Shown piece by piece: positions 1 to 9,053 of a stretch of 64,000 nucleotides of DNA. Each line of letters begins with the position of its first letter. Within the stretch, counting starts at the first letter, position 1. The DNA comes from CBDCWQ01 sp965223435 (GTDB lineage Bacteria > Myxococcota > Kuafuiibacteriia > Kuafuiibacteriales > Kuafuiibacteriaceae), in contig CBDCWQ010000004.1 of assembly GCA_965223435.1 (NCBI GenBank), positions 62,001-126,000 of the forward strand, read 5' to 3'. The notes under the pieces are model-generated. The model had not been told where the DNA came from, did not search any database, and saw nothing but the letters and a program-made list of their open reading frames with translations. Made by a program: the position numbers and the translations under genes.

Positions 1-2
1 GG

Positions 3-3000
3 GTTTCGGGGTTGTGGGCACCAGAGGCGGGCAACGAGACGCGGTCTGAAGTGGGTCCAGCCGGCTTTTTGGATGACGCCCATCTCTCAGAGGTCGCGCT
101 GGTGGGCACCGAGGCCGAGGTTTCTTTCGAGGACTTGGCGGGTGCGGTGTTCGAATTGGGCACGCTTCTTCGGGCGCCCAGCCGAACTGAAATCTCGGAG
201 GCGACCCTCAATGCGTTTGCGCTTCGGTTGGTGGTGCTTCGGGGTCGGCTGCTTTCCAAGTTTGGCCAAAGGGGGGTGACGGCCCTGGACGATGCCATTC
301 AGCTTCCGCCTTCAATGCTGTTGACCGCAATGGTGGGGGTGAATGCCGCCGTGTACCTCGGGGCGTCGGCTGAAGTGGACGTCGGTTTAGAGACGATTTT
401 CGCTGGGCCAAGTGCGCCTTCGGAGGATCATTGGGAGCGGGTGGGCGTAGTCCTGGCGGAGGAGCTGGTGGTTCAGCCTGCGGGCAGTTTCTTTCGCCCA
501 GAGCACGATATTCGCCGCGACGTCCCCATTCATGCAGGAGGCCTGGCGCTCGACAATCCGCTTTCTACTCCTGTGGTTTCTTTTGACGATGAGCGGATTT
601 ATTTCATTGAAATGGCGTGGTGGGGGCTGGATACGCCTCTGGGCAAGCTCGGGGTGCTGAGGCCTACAGAGGGCGGGGTGTGGCCGGTATTTGCGCTCAA
701 GACGGAGCGCCCGAGGTCCGATATTCTTGAGGAATTCATCCGTAATCATAAGTTTTTTCAAGAAATGGCGCCTCATGCGGCGGATTTACCGGAGCCCCTT
801 GGGGTGGCGTGGTTGTACCTGGTCGAACTTGCGATTCGGGGTGGCTTCAATCGAGAGGCAGCGGAATCGTATGGCGCACGGGGTCTTTTTGGCAAAGGCG
901 GAGAGGCATCTGGGTCGGGGGTTTCGGGGAAGCCTCACGCGCCTTTTTTCGTCAAGGGGGGCGAGCCTACGGGCGTGGGGGGGGCCACGTCCGCGGGTGA
1001 GCAGACGCGTGCGTTCCATCCCGCGATGGCCCCGCTTTTGCCGCTTTCGACCGGAAAAGTGGCCTATGGGGGGCTCCCTTTCGAATCTTATGTGGCCGGC
1101 GTGAAGCATGCGCCGGGCGAGGTCTATGGGCTCGTGCCGCCCGGGCGCGACCCCCGCGCTTCGGTGACCACCTTCGACCCGGTCTTGGCGACCAAAGACC
1201 CGCATTTTGTCCAAGGCCAGGATCCTTCCTTGAAGGCCGCGTTGGTGGACGGCAAGGCGTGGGTCCTCACCATCGAGACACCCCCTGGTTCGGTGGATGT
1301 GGTCCGTGCCTATGGCGCCCTCGGCTTCGTTGCGGACGAAGGATTCAAGAACGCGGTGGTGTTGCCCTATGTTCTCGATGCCCACGTCAAAGGTTGGCAC
1401 CAGGTCGATGACCAAGGACAACCGATCGCGGGGACCTTTGCACGGAACCCCCGGTACGATGAGATGGTGAAGGCCCCGGAGGCCAAGACGGTGCAGACCA
1501 CGGTCGACAAGTCGGGGCTCAGCGACCAAGTGTTGGCGACGCGGGTCGCGGCCCTTCATCAGCTCCAAGAGGGGACCTTCGAAGGTCAGGAAGGGCAAAA
1601 GACCAAGAACTGGACGCTGGAGGGGTACGACCATGCTCGAACTTCGGTGCCCACAGTCCTGGTGAGCGCCCGCATGACTGCGCCCTATGGCGCTGAGGGA
1701 CTTTTCAACCACCGGATGAAGCCGGGCCTTTCGCGGGACCCGCAATCGAAAACGTTTAAGCCGGTGGCCTACATTTATGCCACCGCGTTTCAGGACATGG
1801 TGGATCTGTTCATGCCGGTGGGGTTGACCATGTCAGACCAGGTTGAGCGCCTTTCAGTCGATGCGTGGACTTCCGAAGAGGGCAGCGTTCTTCCGAAGAC
1901 CGCTGAGGATGACACCACGATTCAGGTGTCCTGGATCTACTACATCGAAAACGACGGAAGAGCGCTGAACCTCGGTCTCCAAAAGGGAGAGGAGACTGGT
2001 ACTTACGGATTTCCCGAGTACGTTTCGCCGGAGCAGGTGATCGGCGCGCAGGAGGTGCGCTGGGACCCGGAGCGTGGAGAATCACGGATGGGGCCGTTTA
2101 TTCCCAACCCGAAGCATAAGGCGGGTTCCGCTTACGCGGCCGCGGACGCGCCAGAGCCCCCAGGCCTGTGGCCCAAAGAGGTCGATTCTTACCCGGCGCT
2201 CGAGCATGGGGTGACTTGGGATAGTCCGATGCTTCGCGATCTGAAATGGGCGGACCGGCTCTTGGATGTGGATGTCGCCGAATTCCCCAGCGTCAAAGAT
2301 CAGGCCACCTACGCGGCGTTTCTCGAGCACCTTCAGGCCGAAGGGCGATCCGTCTTGCCGATGTTGGTGCCGGGGGCCATCCATTCCCAAATCGATTTGG
2401 TTCTTCCCTCCATGCCCCACCACCCTGACAATCAGAAGTCCTTCAGACGCTTTGTACGCAACCTGTTTTTGACCAAGTTTCCGAGCAGTGAAGGTTGGGA
2501 AGAGCCGGTTGAGAACATCGTAGACGCGTGGTCATCGCCAACAGGTGCTTCGATCGTATTGCACTATGAATTCACCGTCAGCCATCCCGATGGGGCCGTG
2601 GTCAAGGCCGTTTGGGACCCCGCTGTTTTACACCCGAATCGTGTTCGAGAGTGGCGCGGAAACTTGGTCAAGCTGGTCGACGACGGTGCGCGAGCCGACT
2701 ATGTCGATGATGATTTATGGGTGTTCACCGATGGCATTCTGGTGCAGGACTACGAACCGGTGATGGACTACTTGAAGCGGAACCGGGGCCAAGAGATTCA
2801 GAGGGTGTACAACGGGAAGGTGGTGAAGCGAGGGCAACCGTATCCCGCGGGCGTTGCTGAAGTACGGACGGAACTGATCGCCCGTTCGGTACCCATTGCG
2901 ATCTACAGCGCCGACTGGGGTGGCACCATCTTTGATCTCGGAGACAGCTTCTTGAACCATGGGTTTTTCGTCGATTTGCGCCCCCTTCCGAGTGCGCCCT

Positions 3001-4622
3001 ACAAAGACAACCTTATTCGCACTGACGGCAACGGACACCACGCCCTTCTCTTGTTTCATGGCCTCGGCCAAAAGACTGCGCCTATGTACTTCGCCCCGAA
3101 GGATATTCGGAAGCGTATCACAGAGGGCCCACATAGCATCGATCGCTGGCTTCAAGCCCATCCTGAGGCCAAATTGGGGGCGCCCTCAGATGCTGAGCAC
3201 GATGCGCAGTCCTCATCAAACCACAAGCTTTCAGCGCCCGGGGTGATCGCGGGCCAGACCGATGAGGCGATCGCCAAAAACGTGTATGCGCTTTCTTGGA
3301 ATGAAAAAACAGCTTACGACGCCGCTGCTTCCGAGCAAGAAAAGGATCGTGTTCGCCAAGCCCAGGGGCGGCTGGTCGATGCCGGTTACGATGCGTTTCG
3401 AAAAGGTGCGGGGCTCCAAAGCGCCCCGCTTTCGTACCAGGGCCGCGTGGTGCGGAACACCACCTCACTCCCCGACCCGGTCCTTGAGGACATGCCCATG
3501 CGCTCCTTTGACCAGGCACGGTGGGCGAAGAAGTTACCCGCGTGGTCCAAAAAACATCTTGAAAACGGCACCCAATCCCACGGCTCGGTCGTCCAAGCCT
3601 ACCGGACCACGGAACGGGTGTGGGTCGCTCCGGAACCTTGGCTTGAGGACGAACATCTGAAGTTGATTTTCGGCCTGGTGTGGACTGTGAAGTATGAAGA
3701 TGGTTCGCGGATCGACATCGAGTGGCGCGCATTGGATGAAGACCACGATGGCAAAGAGGAGCTGCCCGCCTGGTGGGAGGTTCCGCAGCCCAAGGTGACG
3801 GAAGGGCAAGGGAACCATCCGCCCCTCACGGTGCCGCTTACACGCCTTTCCGGAAACCGGGTGGCGGTGACCGCCAAGGTGGGGGACGAGACACTCAAGT
3901 TGATGCTGGATAACGGCAGCCCAAGCTCTTCGCTGACGGCTGAGGCGCTGGCACGCCTTCCTGGCACGCATGTTACCCCGACCGATTTTGTCAGTTTTGT
4001 GGGCGGCGCCACCGAAAGCGGATACCCCCTTCGGGATGTGGTGTCGATTCACAATTTCGAGCTCGATGGGCATCCGTTTCAGATGTTGATGGACGTTGTC
4101 CCGATGGATCCAGAAGACTTGAAGGACGGTTTGGACGGGATCTTGGGGGCTGATCTCCTCCACCAACACATCGTCAGCGTTGATTTGGACAACTTGGTTC
4201 TTCAGCTCTACTCGCCCGAAGTTGTGCTTGAGGCGTTCTTGAAGCTGGACGGCTTTTCTGAGGTTCCTTTTAGGACCGTTGATGGTCACATGATCCTGGC
4301 CGGCGGTTTCCGCGGCCAAACGGAGACGATCCAGGCCCTACTCGATCTCGGTGCCAACGCCACAGTGATGAACCGCCAAGCGGCAGCGCTCAAGCGGCCT
4401 CTGTTTGGCTCCAATGCCTTTGGCTCCAGGGTGGCAACCTACGAGGGGCTCGAGTTCTCAGGGTTGGTGTTGGCTGACCGGACCCTTGTCGTGGTGTGGG
4501 ATATGCCGGGTTTCGAAGAGGCCTGGTCCAACGACAAGCCCGCGATGGTGATTGGGTTTGACCTTCTGGACGGTCGACGGATCATCATCGACTACCCCAA
4601 GAGTAAACTGTACATCCGTTGA
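3..4622 (+). CDS. Very large protein with C-terminal tandem retropepsin-like domains (5' partial)
   Basis: The frame is open from the first bases, so the gene probably begins upstream of the window; the first possible in-window start is a TTG at 12. About 1,250 residues without a confident family precede a C-terminal part with two retropepsin-like lobes. Numbering from the TTG, lobe 1 has the active-site-like string LMLDNGS (Asp about 1300) and the follow-up motif DGILGADLL. Lobe 2 has LLDLGANATV (Asp about 1445) and MVIGFDLLDG. Retropepsin-like proteases normally have D-T/S-G; here the middle residue is Asn in one lobe and Leu in the other. Two upstream stretches, near residues 440-490 and 660-715, end in patterns such as GTFARNPRY and FIPNPKH. 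These loosely recall the end of enterotoxin-type ADP-ribosyltransferase folds, which is weak inference. The gene is convergent with the isoprenoid gene that follows. Confidence 0.7.
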   Translation, partial: VSGLWAPEAGNETRSEVGPAGFLDDAHLSEVALVGTEAEVSFEDLAGAVFELGTLLRAPSRTEISEATLNAFALRLVVLRGRLLSKFGQRGVTALDDAIQLPPSMLLTAMVGVNAAVYLGASAEVDVGLETIFAGPSAPSEDHWERVGVVLAEELVVQPAGSFFRPEHDIRRDVPIHAGGLALDNPLSTPVVSFDDERIYFIEMAWWGLDTPLGKLGVLRPTEGGVWPVFALKTERPRSDILEEFIRNHKFFQEMAPHAADLPEPLGVAWLYLVELAIRGGFNREAAESYGARGLFGKGGEASGSGVSGKPHAPFFVKGGEPTGVGGATSAGEQTRAFHPAMAPLLPLSTGKVAYGGLPFESYVAGVKHAPGEVYGLVPPGRDPRASVTTFDPVLATKDPHFVQGQDPSLKAALVDGKAWVLTIETPPGSVDVVRAYGALGFVADEGFKNAVVLPYVLDAHVKGWHQVDDQGQPIAGTFARNPRYDEMVKAPEAKTVQTTVDKSGLSDQVLATRVAALHQLQEGTFEGQEGQKTKNWTLEGYDHARTSVPTVLVSARMTAPYGAEGLFNHRMKPGLSRDPQSKTFKPVAYIYATAFQDMVDLFMPVGLTMSDQVERLSVDAWTSEEGSVLPKTAEDDTTIQVSWIYYIENDGRALNLGLQKGEETGTYGFPEYVSPEQVIGAQEVRWDPERGESRMGPFIPNPKHKAGSAYAAADAPEPPGLWPKEVDSYPALEHGVTWDSPMLRDLKWADRLLDVDVAEFPSVKDQATYAAFLEHLQAEGRSVLPMLVPGAIHSQIDLVLPSMPHHPDNQKSFRRFVRNLFLTKFPSSEGWEEPVENIVDAWSSPTGASIVLHYEFTVSHPDGAVVKAVWDPAVLHPNRVREWRGNLVKLVDDGARADYVDDDLWVFTDGILVQDYEPVMDYLKRNRGQEIQRVYNGKVVKRGQPYPAGVAEVRTELIARSVPIAIYSADWGGTIFDLGDSFLNHGFFVDLRPLPSAPYKDNLIRTDGNGHHALLLFHGLGQKTAPMYFAPKDIRKRITEGPHSIDRWLQAHPEAKLGAPSDAEHDAQSSSNHKLSAPGVIAGQTDEAIAKNVYALSWNEKTAYDAAASEQEKDRVRQAQGRLVDAGYDAFRKGAGLQSAPLSYQGRVVRNTTSLPDPVLEDMPMRSFDQARWAKKLPAWSKKHLENGTQSHGSVVQAYRTTERVWVAPEPWLEDEHLKLIFGLVWTVKYEDGSRIDIEWRALDEDHDGKEELPAWWEVPQPKVTEGQGNHPPLTVPLTRLSGNRVAVTAKVGDETLKLMLDNGSPSSSLTAEALARLPGTHVTPTDFVSFVGGATESGYPLRDVVSIHNFELDGHPFQMLMDVVPMDPEDLKDGLDGILGADLLHQHIVSVDLDNLVLQLYSPEVVLEAFLKLDGFSEVPFRTVDGHMILAGGFRGQTETIQALLDLGANATVMNRQAAALKRPLFGSNAFGSRVATYEGLEFSGLVLADRTLVVVWDMPGFEEAWSNDKPAMVIGFDLLDGRRIIIDYPKSKLYIR

Positions 4623-4671
4623 TGCCTCCTTGGGTTGCTCAGCGTCGAGACCTAAAGCGGTTGCTTTTGGG

Positions 4672-6801
4672 CTACGCGGGGCCGGGGCTTGTGTGGGGGG
4701 AGGTTCGATGGGGTTTTGGGGTGGGGGCCCAGGCGGCGTCGCGATGGCGCTTGAGCAGGCGTTCGAGGGCGTGGTCGTCGAGGACGGCGGTCTGGGCGTC
4801 TTTCAAGATCTGGACCGTGACTTGGCGGCTGACCTTGGGCTCTCGGCCGCGTTTCAGGGTGTTTTCGCCGTGGCGGATTTCGGCCAAGGTGGCGAAGGCC
4901 AGTGCGAGGGGCACGGCGCAGAACAGACGGACGTGGGCGCCCTCCTTTTTGGGCCAAAGGAGGGTGTAGCGGAGGGCGCGGTCCAGGTGCCGAAGGGCGT
5001 GGGCCAAGAGGTGGTCGACCACGGTGAGGGCGGCTTGACGCCGGGTGGGGTCGAGGAGCTCGTCGAGGGGGAGTCCGTATTGGGCGGCAAGACCGGTGGG
5101 GAGGTAGCAGTCGTGGCGTTCGAAGTCGGGGGCGATGTCTTTCAGGATGTTGACCAACTGAAGGCCGGTCCCGAAGCTGCTTGCCCACAATCGGGCTTGC
5201 GCTTGGGCGTCTGCAGGCAATCCATTCACCGAGCGCTCGAAAAGTTTGGTCAAAAGATCGCCTACGGTGCCGGCCACAAAATGGCAGTACCGCTCGAGGT
5301 CCTCCACATCTCGAAGTCGAAGTCCGCCTTCTTTTTGGGCGCGGACCGTGTATTCACGCATGCCTTGGGACATTTCGAGCACGTGGGGGCGAATGGCGTC
5401 CCGGGCTTCGGGGCTCAGGGCTCGGAAGCAGCGGAATACGGCGCCGGCATTTTGGCAAAGTTCACCCTCGGCACCGTCAGCGCCCAAAGGGGCGACGGCG
5501 TGTTCGAACGCGGAAGCGGGGCCCTCCTGGTCGCTCACCAGGGCGGCATCAAAGGCGTCGAACAGGGCCTGCCGGCGGTCTCCATCCAAACGGGGTTCGT
5601 CTTCGATGGTGTCGACCAGACGACAAAGGAGGTACGCGGCCCGTACCTCAGCGCCGAGCGCATAGGGAAGGGCCTGGATGGACAGCGCAAACGAACGTGA
5701 GACCCGCGGCAAGACCGCCTGGCAAAACGCGACGTCCTCCTCGGCCTGCTTTTGGGGGCCGGTGGTCGTTCGGGGTCCGGTCGTTTGGCGAATGAGGGGA
5801 CGAATGGGCGCCAAAAACAGATCTGCAAGCTGGCCGAGGAGCCCGGGGAGCGTCGGGTGCTCTGAAAGGCCCCGGACTCGGACCGCCTGCTGCCGGCGGG
5901 CTTCGATTTCTTGAAGAGCCGCGTCGAGGGCGCCTTGTTGCCGAAACAGCTCCTTAGCCCAAGCGATGTCATCCGGCGTGGTTTGGGCGCGGTCTTTGTC
6001 GAGGATGGCGCGCAGTTTCTTTTGGCTTTGGGCATCGGCGTGCGCCAAGCCGTGCACGGCCAGGAAACTCCGTTTTCCTTCGGCGATGTCGCTGCCAAAA
6101 TGGCCCCGTCCTTTTTCGCCATAGAGATCGAGAACGTCGTCTTGAATCTGGAACAAGACACCGAGATGCCCCGCGGCCGAGTCCAGCGCCTTCACCAGAC
6201 CGGGTTCGGACCCGGCGAGGAGGGCGGTCCCCGCGATGGGGAGGGCAAAGAGTCCTGACGTTTTGCCTTCCACCATGGCGAAGTAGTCCCCAAGATGGGG
6301 TTCAGGGGTGGATTTCAACAAGAACTCCCGCTCTTGCCCATCGATGACCCGGAGGGTGTCGGTGAGGATTTTTTGGGCAATCGATTCACCGATGGACGGG
6401 CCGAGGTCTAGCTTTTGCGCCAACAGCAGCGTGTAGTAGAACATGGCGTCGCCCAAGTTGATGGCCTGGGGGGCGCCGAAGCGGCGCCAAACCGTCGCTC
6501 TTCCTCGTCGGGTATCGTCCCCGTCTTGGAGATCGTCATGCACCAAGGTGGCGTTGTGGAGCATCTCGCAAGCCGCCCCGAAGGGCACCAGGATGCGGGG
6601 GTGCATGCCCAGCGCTTCGCCGACCATGAGCGGCAAGAGGGCTCGGAGGCGTTTGCCCCCGGTGTCCATTTGGTAGTCGACCATCGAGACCAAAGATGAA
6701 CCCTCGGGGGTATGGGTCCGCACCGTGTCTTGCACCAAGGCCAGGATGTCCTTGAGATAGGTCTCAGACAGGGCTTCGAAGCGTGCCTTCACCGGGGTCA
6801 T
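4672..6801 (-). CDS. Fused polyprenyl diphosphate synthase and squalene synthase
   Basis: One reading frame joins two enzymes that are normally separate. Counting from the ATG at 6801 (709 residues), residues 1 to about 330 are a trans-polyprenyl synthase: first Asp-rich motif HDDLQDGDD near 88, second motif QDDVLD near 221, and GGKRLR near the N-terminus. A short linker (about 330-355) leads to a squalene/phytoene synthase domain with SRSFALSIQALP, first Asp motif DTIED near 397 and second motif NILKDIAPD near 555. The SRSFAL and DTIED forms look like true squalene synthase rather than HpnC/HpnD. The inferred job is to make farnesyl diphosphate and condense two molecules to squalene for the divergent cyclase. 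The frame stays open up to 7047, which would give 791 residues. The ATG at 6801 was chosen because it overlaps the stop of a short upstream frame by ATGA and because homology begins just after it. Chain length (FPP or GGPP) cannot be read directly. Confidence 0.88.
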   Translation of the reverse strand: MTPVKARFEALSETYLKDILALVQDTVRTHTPEGSSLVSMVDYQMDTGGKRLRALLPLMVGEALGMHPRILVPFGAACEMLHNATLVHDDLQDGDDTRRGRATVWRRFGAPQAINLGDAMFYYTLLLAQKLDLGPSIGESIAQKILTDTLRVIDGQEREFLLKSTPEPHLGDYFAMVEGKTSGLFALPIAGTALLAGSEPGLVKALDSAAGHLGVLFQIQDDVLDLYGEKGRGHFGSDIAEGKRSFLAVHGLAHADAQSQKKLRAILDKDRAQTTPDDIAWAKELFRQQGALDAALQEIEARRQQAVRVRGLSEHPTLPGLLGQLADLFLAPIRPLIRQTTGPRTTTGPQKQAEEDVAFCQAVLPRVSRSFALSIQALPYALGAEVRAAYLLCRLVDTIEDEPRLDGDRRQALFDAFDAALVSDQEGPASAFEHAVAPLGADGAEGELCQNAGAVFRCFRALSPEARDAIRPHVLEMSQGMREYTVRAQKEGGLRLRDVEDLERYCHFVAGTVGDLLTKLFERSVNGLPADAQAQARLWASSFGTGLQLVNILKDIAPDFERHDCYLPTGLAAQYGLPLDELLDPTRRQAALTVVDHLLAHALRHLDRALRYTLLWPKKEGAHVRLFCAVPLALAFATLAEIRHGENTLKRGREPKVSRQVTVQILKDAQTAVLDDHALERLLKRHRDAAWAPTPKPHRTSPHTSPGPA

Positions 6802-6917
6802 GGGCCACGGTCCTTCTCGGCCGAAGTCCACGGGGATCCAAGCAGGGCTCGGTTGCTCGGTTGGCGCCTCGGGTTCGCCATCCGCTGTTGGTTTGCAGTT
6901 CTTGCACCTTCTGTCAT
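6798..6917 (-). other. Possible 39-codon leader reading frame, or N-terminus of the fused synthase shifted by one base
   Basis: An ATG at 6917 sits behind a strong ribosome binding site (AAGGAG, 7-base spacer) and opens a 39-codon frame. This ends in a TGA that overlaps the ATG at 6801 as ATGA. The encoded peptide, starting MTEGARTANQQRM, matches nothing I recognise. Two readings are possible: a translated leader coupled to the synthase, or the true start of the synthase separated from it by a missing or extra base. The alternative frame in this stretch, PTADGEPEAPTEQPSPAW, looks like an ordinary acidic and proline-rich N-terminal extension, which favours the frameshift reading. Confidence 0.4.
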
Positions 6918-7106
6918 GGTTTTTCTCCTTGTTTGGGGTCGATGCGGTCTGCACTCGGCGGCGCTCGGGACCCTTTTTGCGTTGTCCCGGGCGTTCCGAC
7001 AGTCCAGAATCCGCCGGGAAAACGCTGCGAGGCCTCTCCCTGATCACCGCTTTGGGCGGGTGCGCAGGCGGAGGTCGGAATCGGCGGTTCCAAGGAGTTC
7101 GAGCCC
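6918..7106. promoter_or_regulatory. Divergent intergenic region of the hopanoid locus
   Basis: This stretch of about 190 bases lies between the ribosome binding site of the leftward synthase gene and the start of the rightward cyclase operon. Both promoters would have to lie here if the synthase starts at or below 6917. I see no convincing -35/-10 pair or operator. The call rests on gene arrangement only. Confidence 0.3.
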
Positions 7107-9053
7107 GTGATCACACCGCATCGCTCTCACCGAGACCCAGCGTCCGAGCCACGCACCCTCAGCACGGCGATAAACGCGTCCCAGAGGCAGCTCTTGTCCT
7201 TGCAGCGTGAGGACGGCCATTGGTGCGGTGAGCTTGAGGGGGACTCCATTTTGGAGTCCGAATACGTCCTGGTCATGGTTTTTCTCGGAAAAGTTGCGGA
7301 CCCACGCATGGCCAAAGCCGCGGCGACCTTGCGGCAGCAGCAGTGCCCAAACGGAGGCTGGGCGATTTACCCCGGGGGGCCTGCGGAAGTCAGCGCCACG
7401 GTCAAGGCCTACTTTGCGCTCAAGCTTCTCGGTGAGGACCCTCAAGCCCCTCATATGAAGCGTGCCCAAAAAAAAGCGGTGGAGCTCGGGGGCCTCGATG
7501 CTTGCAACTCCTTCACCAAGTTTTATTTGGCGATCTTTCAGCAGATTCCATGGTCTCAGTGCCCAGCCATTCCCCCTGAAATCCTCTTTTTGCCCCAAGC
7601 GTTTGCGATCAACTTGTACGAAATGTCGTCTTGGTCCCGAGATTTGGTGGTCCCCCTGTGCATCGTATGGGCCCACAAGCTGACTTTTCCGGTGCCGGAG
7701 CACGCGGGCATTCCGGAGCTTCGAACCCAGACTCCGGTGGGCAAAGAAACCACCGGCTGGCATCGGTTTTTCTTCGGCGTGGATAGAGTCCTGAAGCTCC
7801 TGGAGAAGAGCCCTTTTAAGCCCACCCGCGCGCATGCGTTGGCCAAGGCCGAACGTTGGATCGTGGACCGCCTGGTCGACAGCGATGGGCTCGGTGCGAT
7901 CTTTCCGGCCATTGTGTACACCTTGTTTGCGCTTCGGTGCCGTGGGTACGAAGCGGACAATCCGACTTTTGCCGCCCAGGTCAAGGAACTTGAAAAGCTC
8001 GAACTTGAGGGGCCTACGGGGCTCAAACTGCAGCCTTGTTTCGGCCCGGTATGGGACACGGCTTTGGTGATCAACGCCTTGGTTGAATCCGGGCTTCCTC
8101 GCGACCATCCGGCTTTGCAACGTGCGGGGATGTGGCTTTTGGACAAGCGGGGTCGCCCCGATGGTGACTGGCGGTTCAAAAACCCGGAAGGGCAAGCGCC
8201 CGGTTGGTACTTTGAGTACGCCAATGGCTTCAATCCCGACAACGACACCACCGCCAAAGTGGTCACGGCCCTTTCGAAAATTCGCTTGGCCACCCCAGAA
8301 GCCGAACAAAAAAAGCAGCGGGCCATCGAAGAGGCCCATGCTTGGCACGTCACGATGCAAAACGACGACGGGGGGTGGGGTGCCTTTGACAAAAACTGCA
8401 ACAAAACGGTCCTGACCTATGTGCCTTTTGCGGACCATAACGCGATGATCGACCCCAGCAACGAGGATATTACCGGACGCATCCTCGAAACCTTCGCGGT
8501 CCTGGGCAAGGACCAAGGCGATCCTGCGGCGGCGCGGGCCGTCGCCTACCTGCACGCCACCCAGCACGAGGACGGCTCCTGGTACGGGCGTTGGGGCTGC
8601 AACTACATATACGGCACCTGGCTTGCGCTTTGTGGCCTGGAGCGCATTGGCGAGACCCCGGAAGGCACGGTTTGGGGCAAAAAAGCCCGTGATTGGATCC
8701 AAAGCTGCCAGAACAACGATGGGGGCTGGGGTGAATTGCCCCTGTCCTACGATGATCCTCGGGAGAAGGGCAAAGGTCCGAGTACGCCGTCCCAGACCGC
8801 TTGGGCGTTGATGGGGTTGTTTTTCACGGGGGATGACGATTCGGCACAAGTGGAGCGGGGCATCGGGTACCTGTTGGCCCAGCAAAAACCGGACGGCTCT
8901 TGGGACGAATTCCATTGGACCGGGACCGGTTTTCCGTCGGTGTTTTATCTCCGATACGATTTTTATCGTCTGTATTTTCCCCTTCTTGCGCTATCTACCT
9001 ATCGCGCTCAGCGCGAAAAGCGGGCGTTTCAGCCCAAAGGAGCACCGTCATGA
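7107..9053 (+). CDS. shc: Squalene-hopene cyclase
   Basis: This 648-residue protein has the usual length and repeats of a prokaryotic squalene-hopene cyclase, the membrane-bound enzyme that folds squalene into hopene or hopanol. At least six QW-type motifs are visible, for example QREDGHW, QNDDGGW, QHEDGSW, QNNDGGW and QKPDGSW. The catalytic segment normally written DXDDTA reads D378-N-D-T-T-A383. Aligned without gaps to the Alicyclobacillus enzyme (PDVDDTAVV), the proton-donating Asp is kept (D380), but the next Asp is replaced by Thr. Oxidosqualene cyclases have Cys at that place. Its stop overlaps the start of hpnH by ATGA, and the squalene-making gene lies divergently next to it, so it heads the hopanoid operon. 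Function is secure at family level; the exact product is less certain because of the motif change. Confidence 0.95.
   Translation: MITPHRSHRDPASEPRTLSTAINASQRQLLSLQREDGHWCGELEGDSILESEYVLVMVFLGKVADPRMAKAAATLRQQQCPNGGWAIYPGGPAEVSATVKAYFALKLLGEDPQAPHMKRAQKKAVELGGLDACNSFTKFYLAIFQQIPWSQCPAIPPEILFLPQAFAINLYEMSSWSRDLVVPLCIVWAHKLTFPVPEHAGIPELRTQTPVGKETTGWHRFFFGVDRVLKLLEKSPFKPTRAHALAKAERWIVDRLVDSDGLGAIFPAIVYTLFALRCRGYEADNPTFAAQVKELEKLELEGPTGLKLQPCFGPVWDTALVINALVESGLPRDHPALQRAGMWLLDKRGRPDGDWRFKNPEGQAPGWYFEYANGFNPDNDTTAKVVTALSKIRLATPEAEQKKQRAIEEAHAWHVTMQNDDGGWGAFDKNCNKTVLTYVPFADHNAMIDPSNEDITGRILETFAVLGKDQGDPAAARAVAYLHATQHEDGSWYGRWGCNYIYGTWLALCGLERIGETPEGTVWGKKARDWIQSCQNNDGGWGELPLSYDDPREKGKGPSTPSQTAWALMGLFFTGDDDSAQVERGIGYLLAQQKPDGSWDEFHWTGTGFPSVFYLRYDFYRLYFPLLALSTYRAQREKRAFQPKGAPS

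Noticed and set aside
7044..8915. 623-codon open frame on the minus strand opposite squalene-hopene cyclase
   Set aside because: The cyclase motifs on the plus strand fix the coding frame; the antisense product has no recognisable features.
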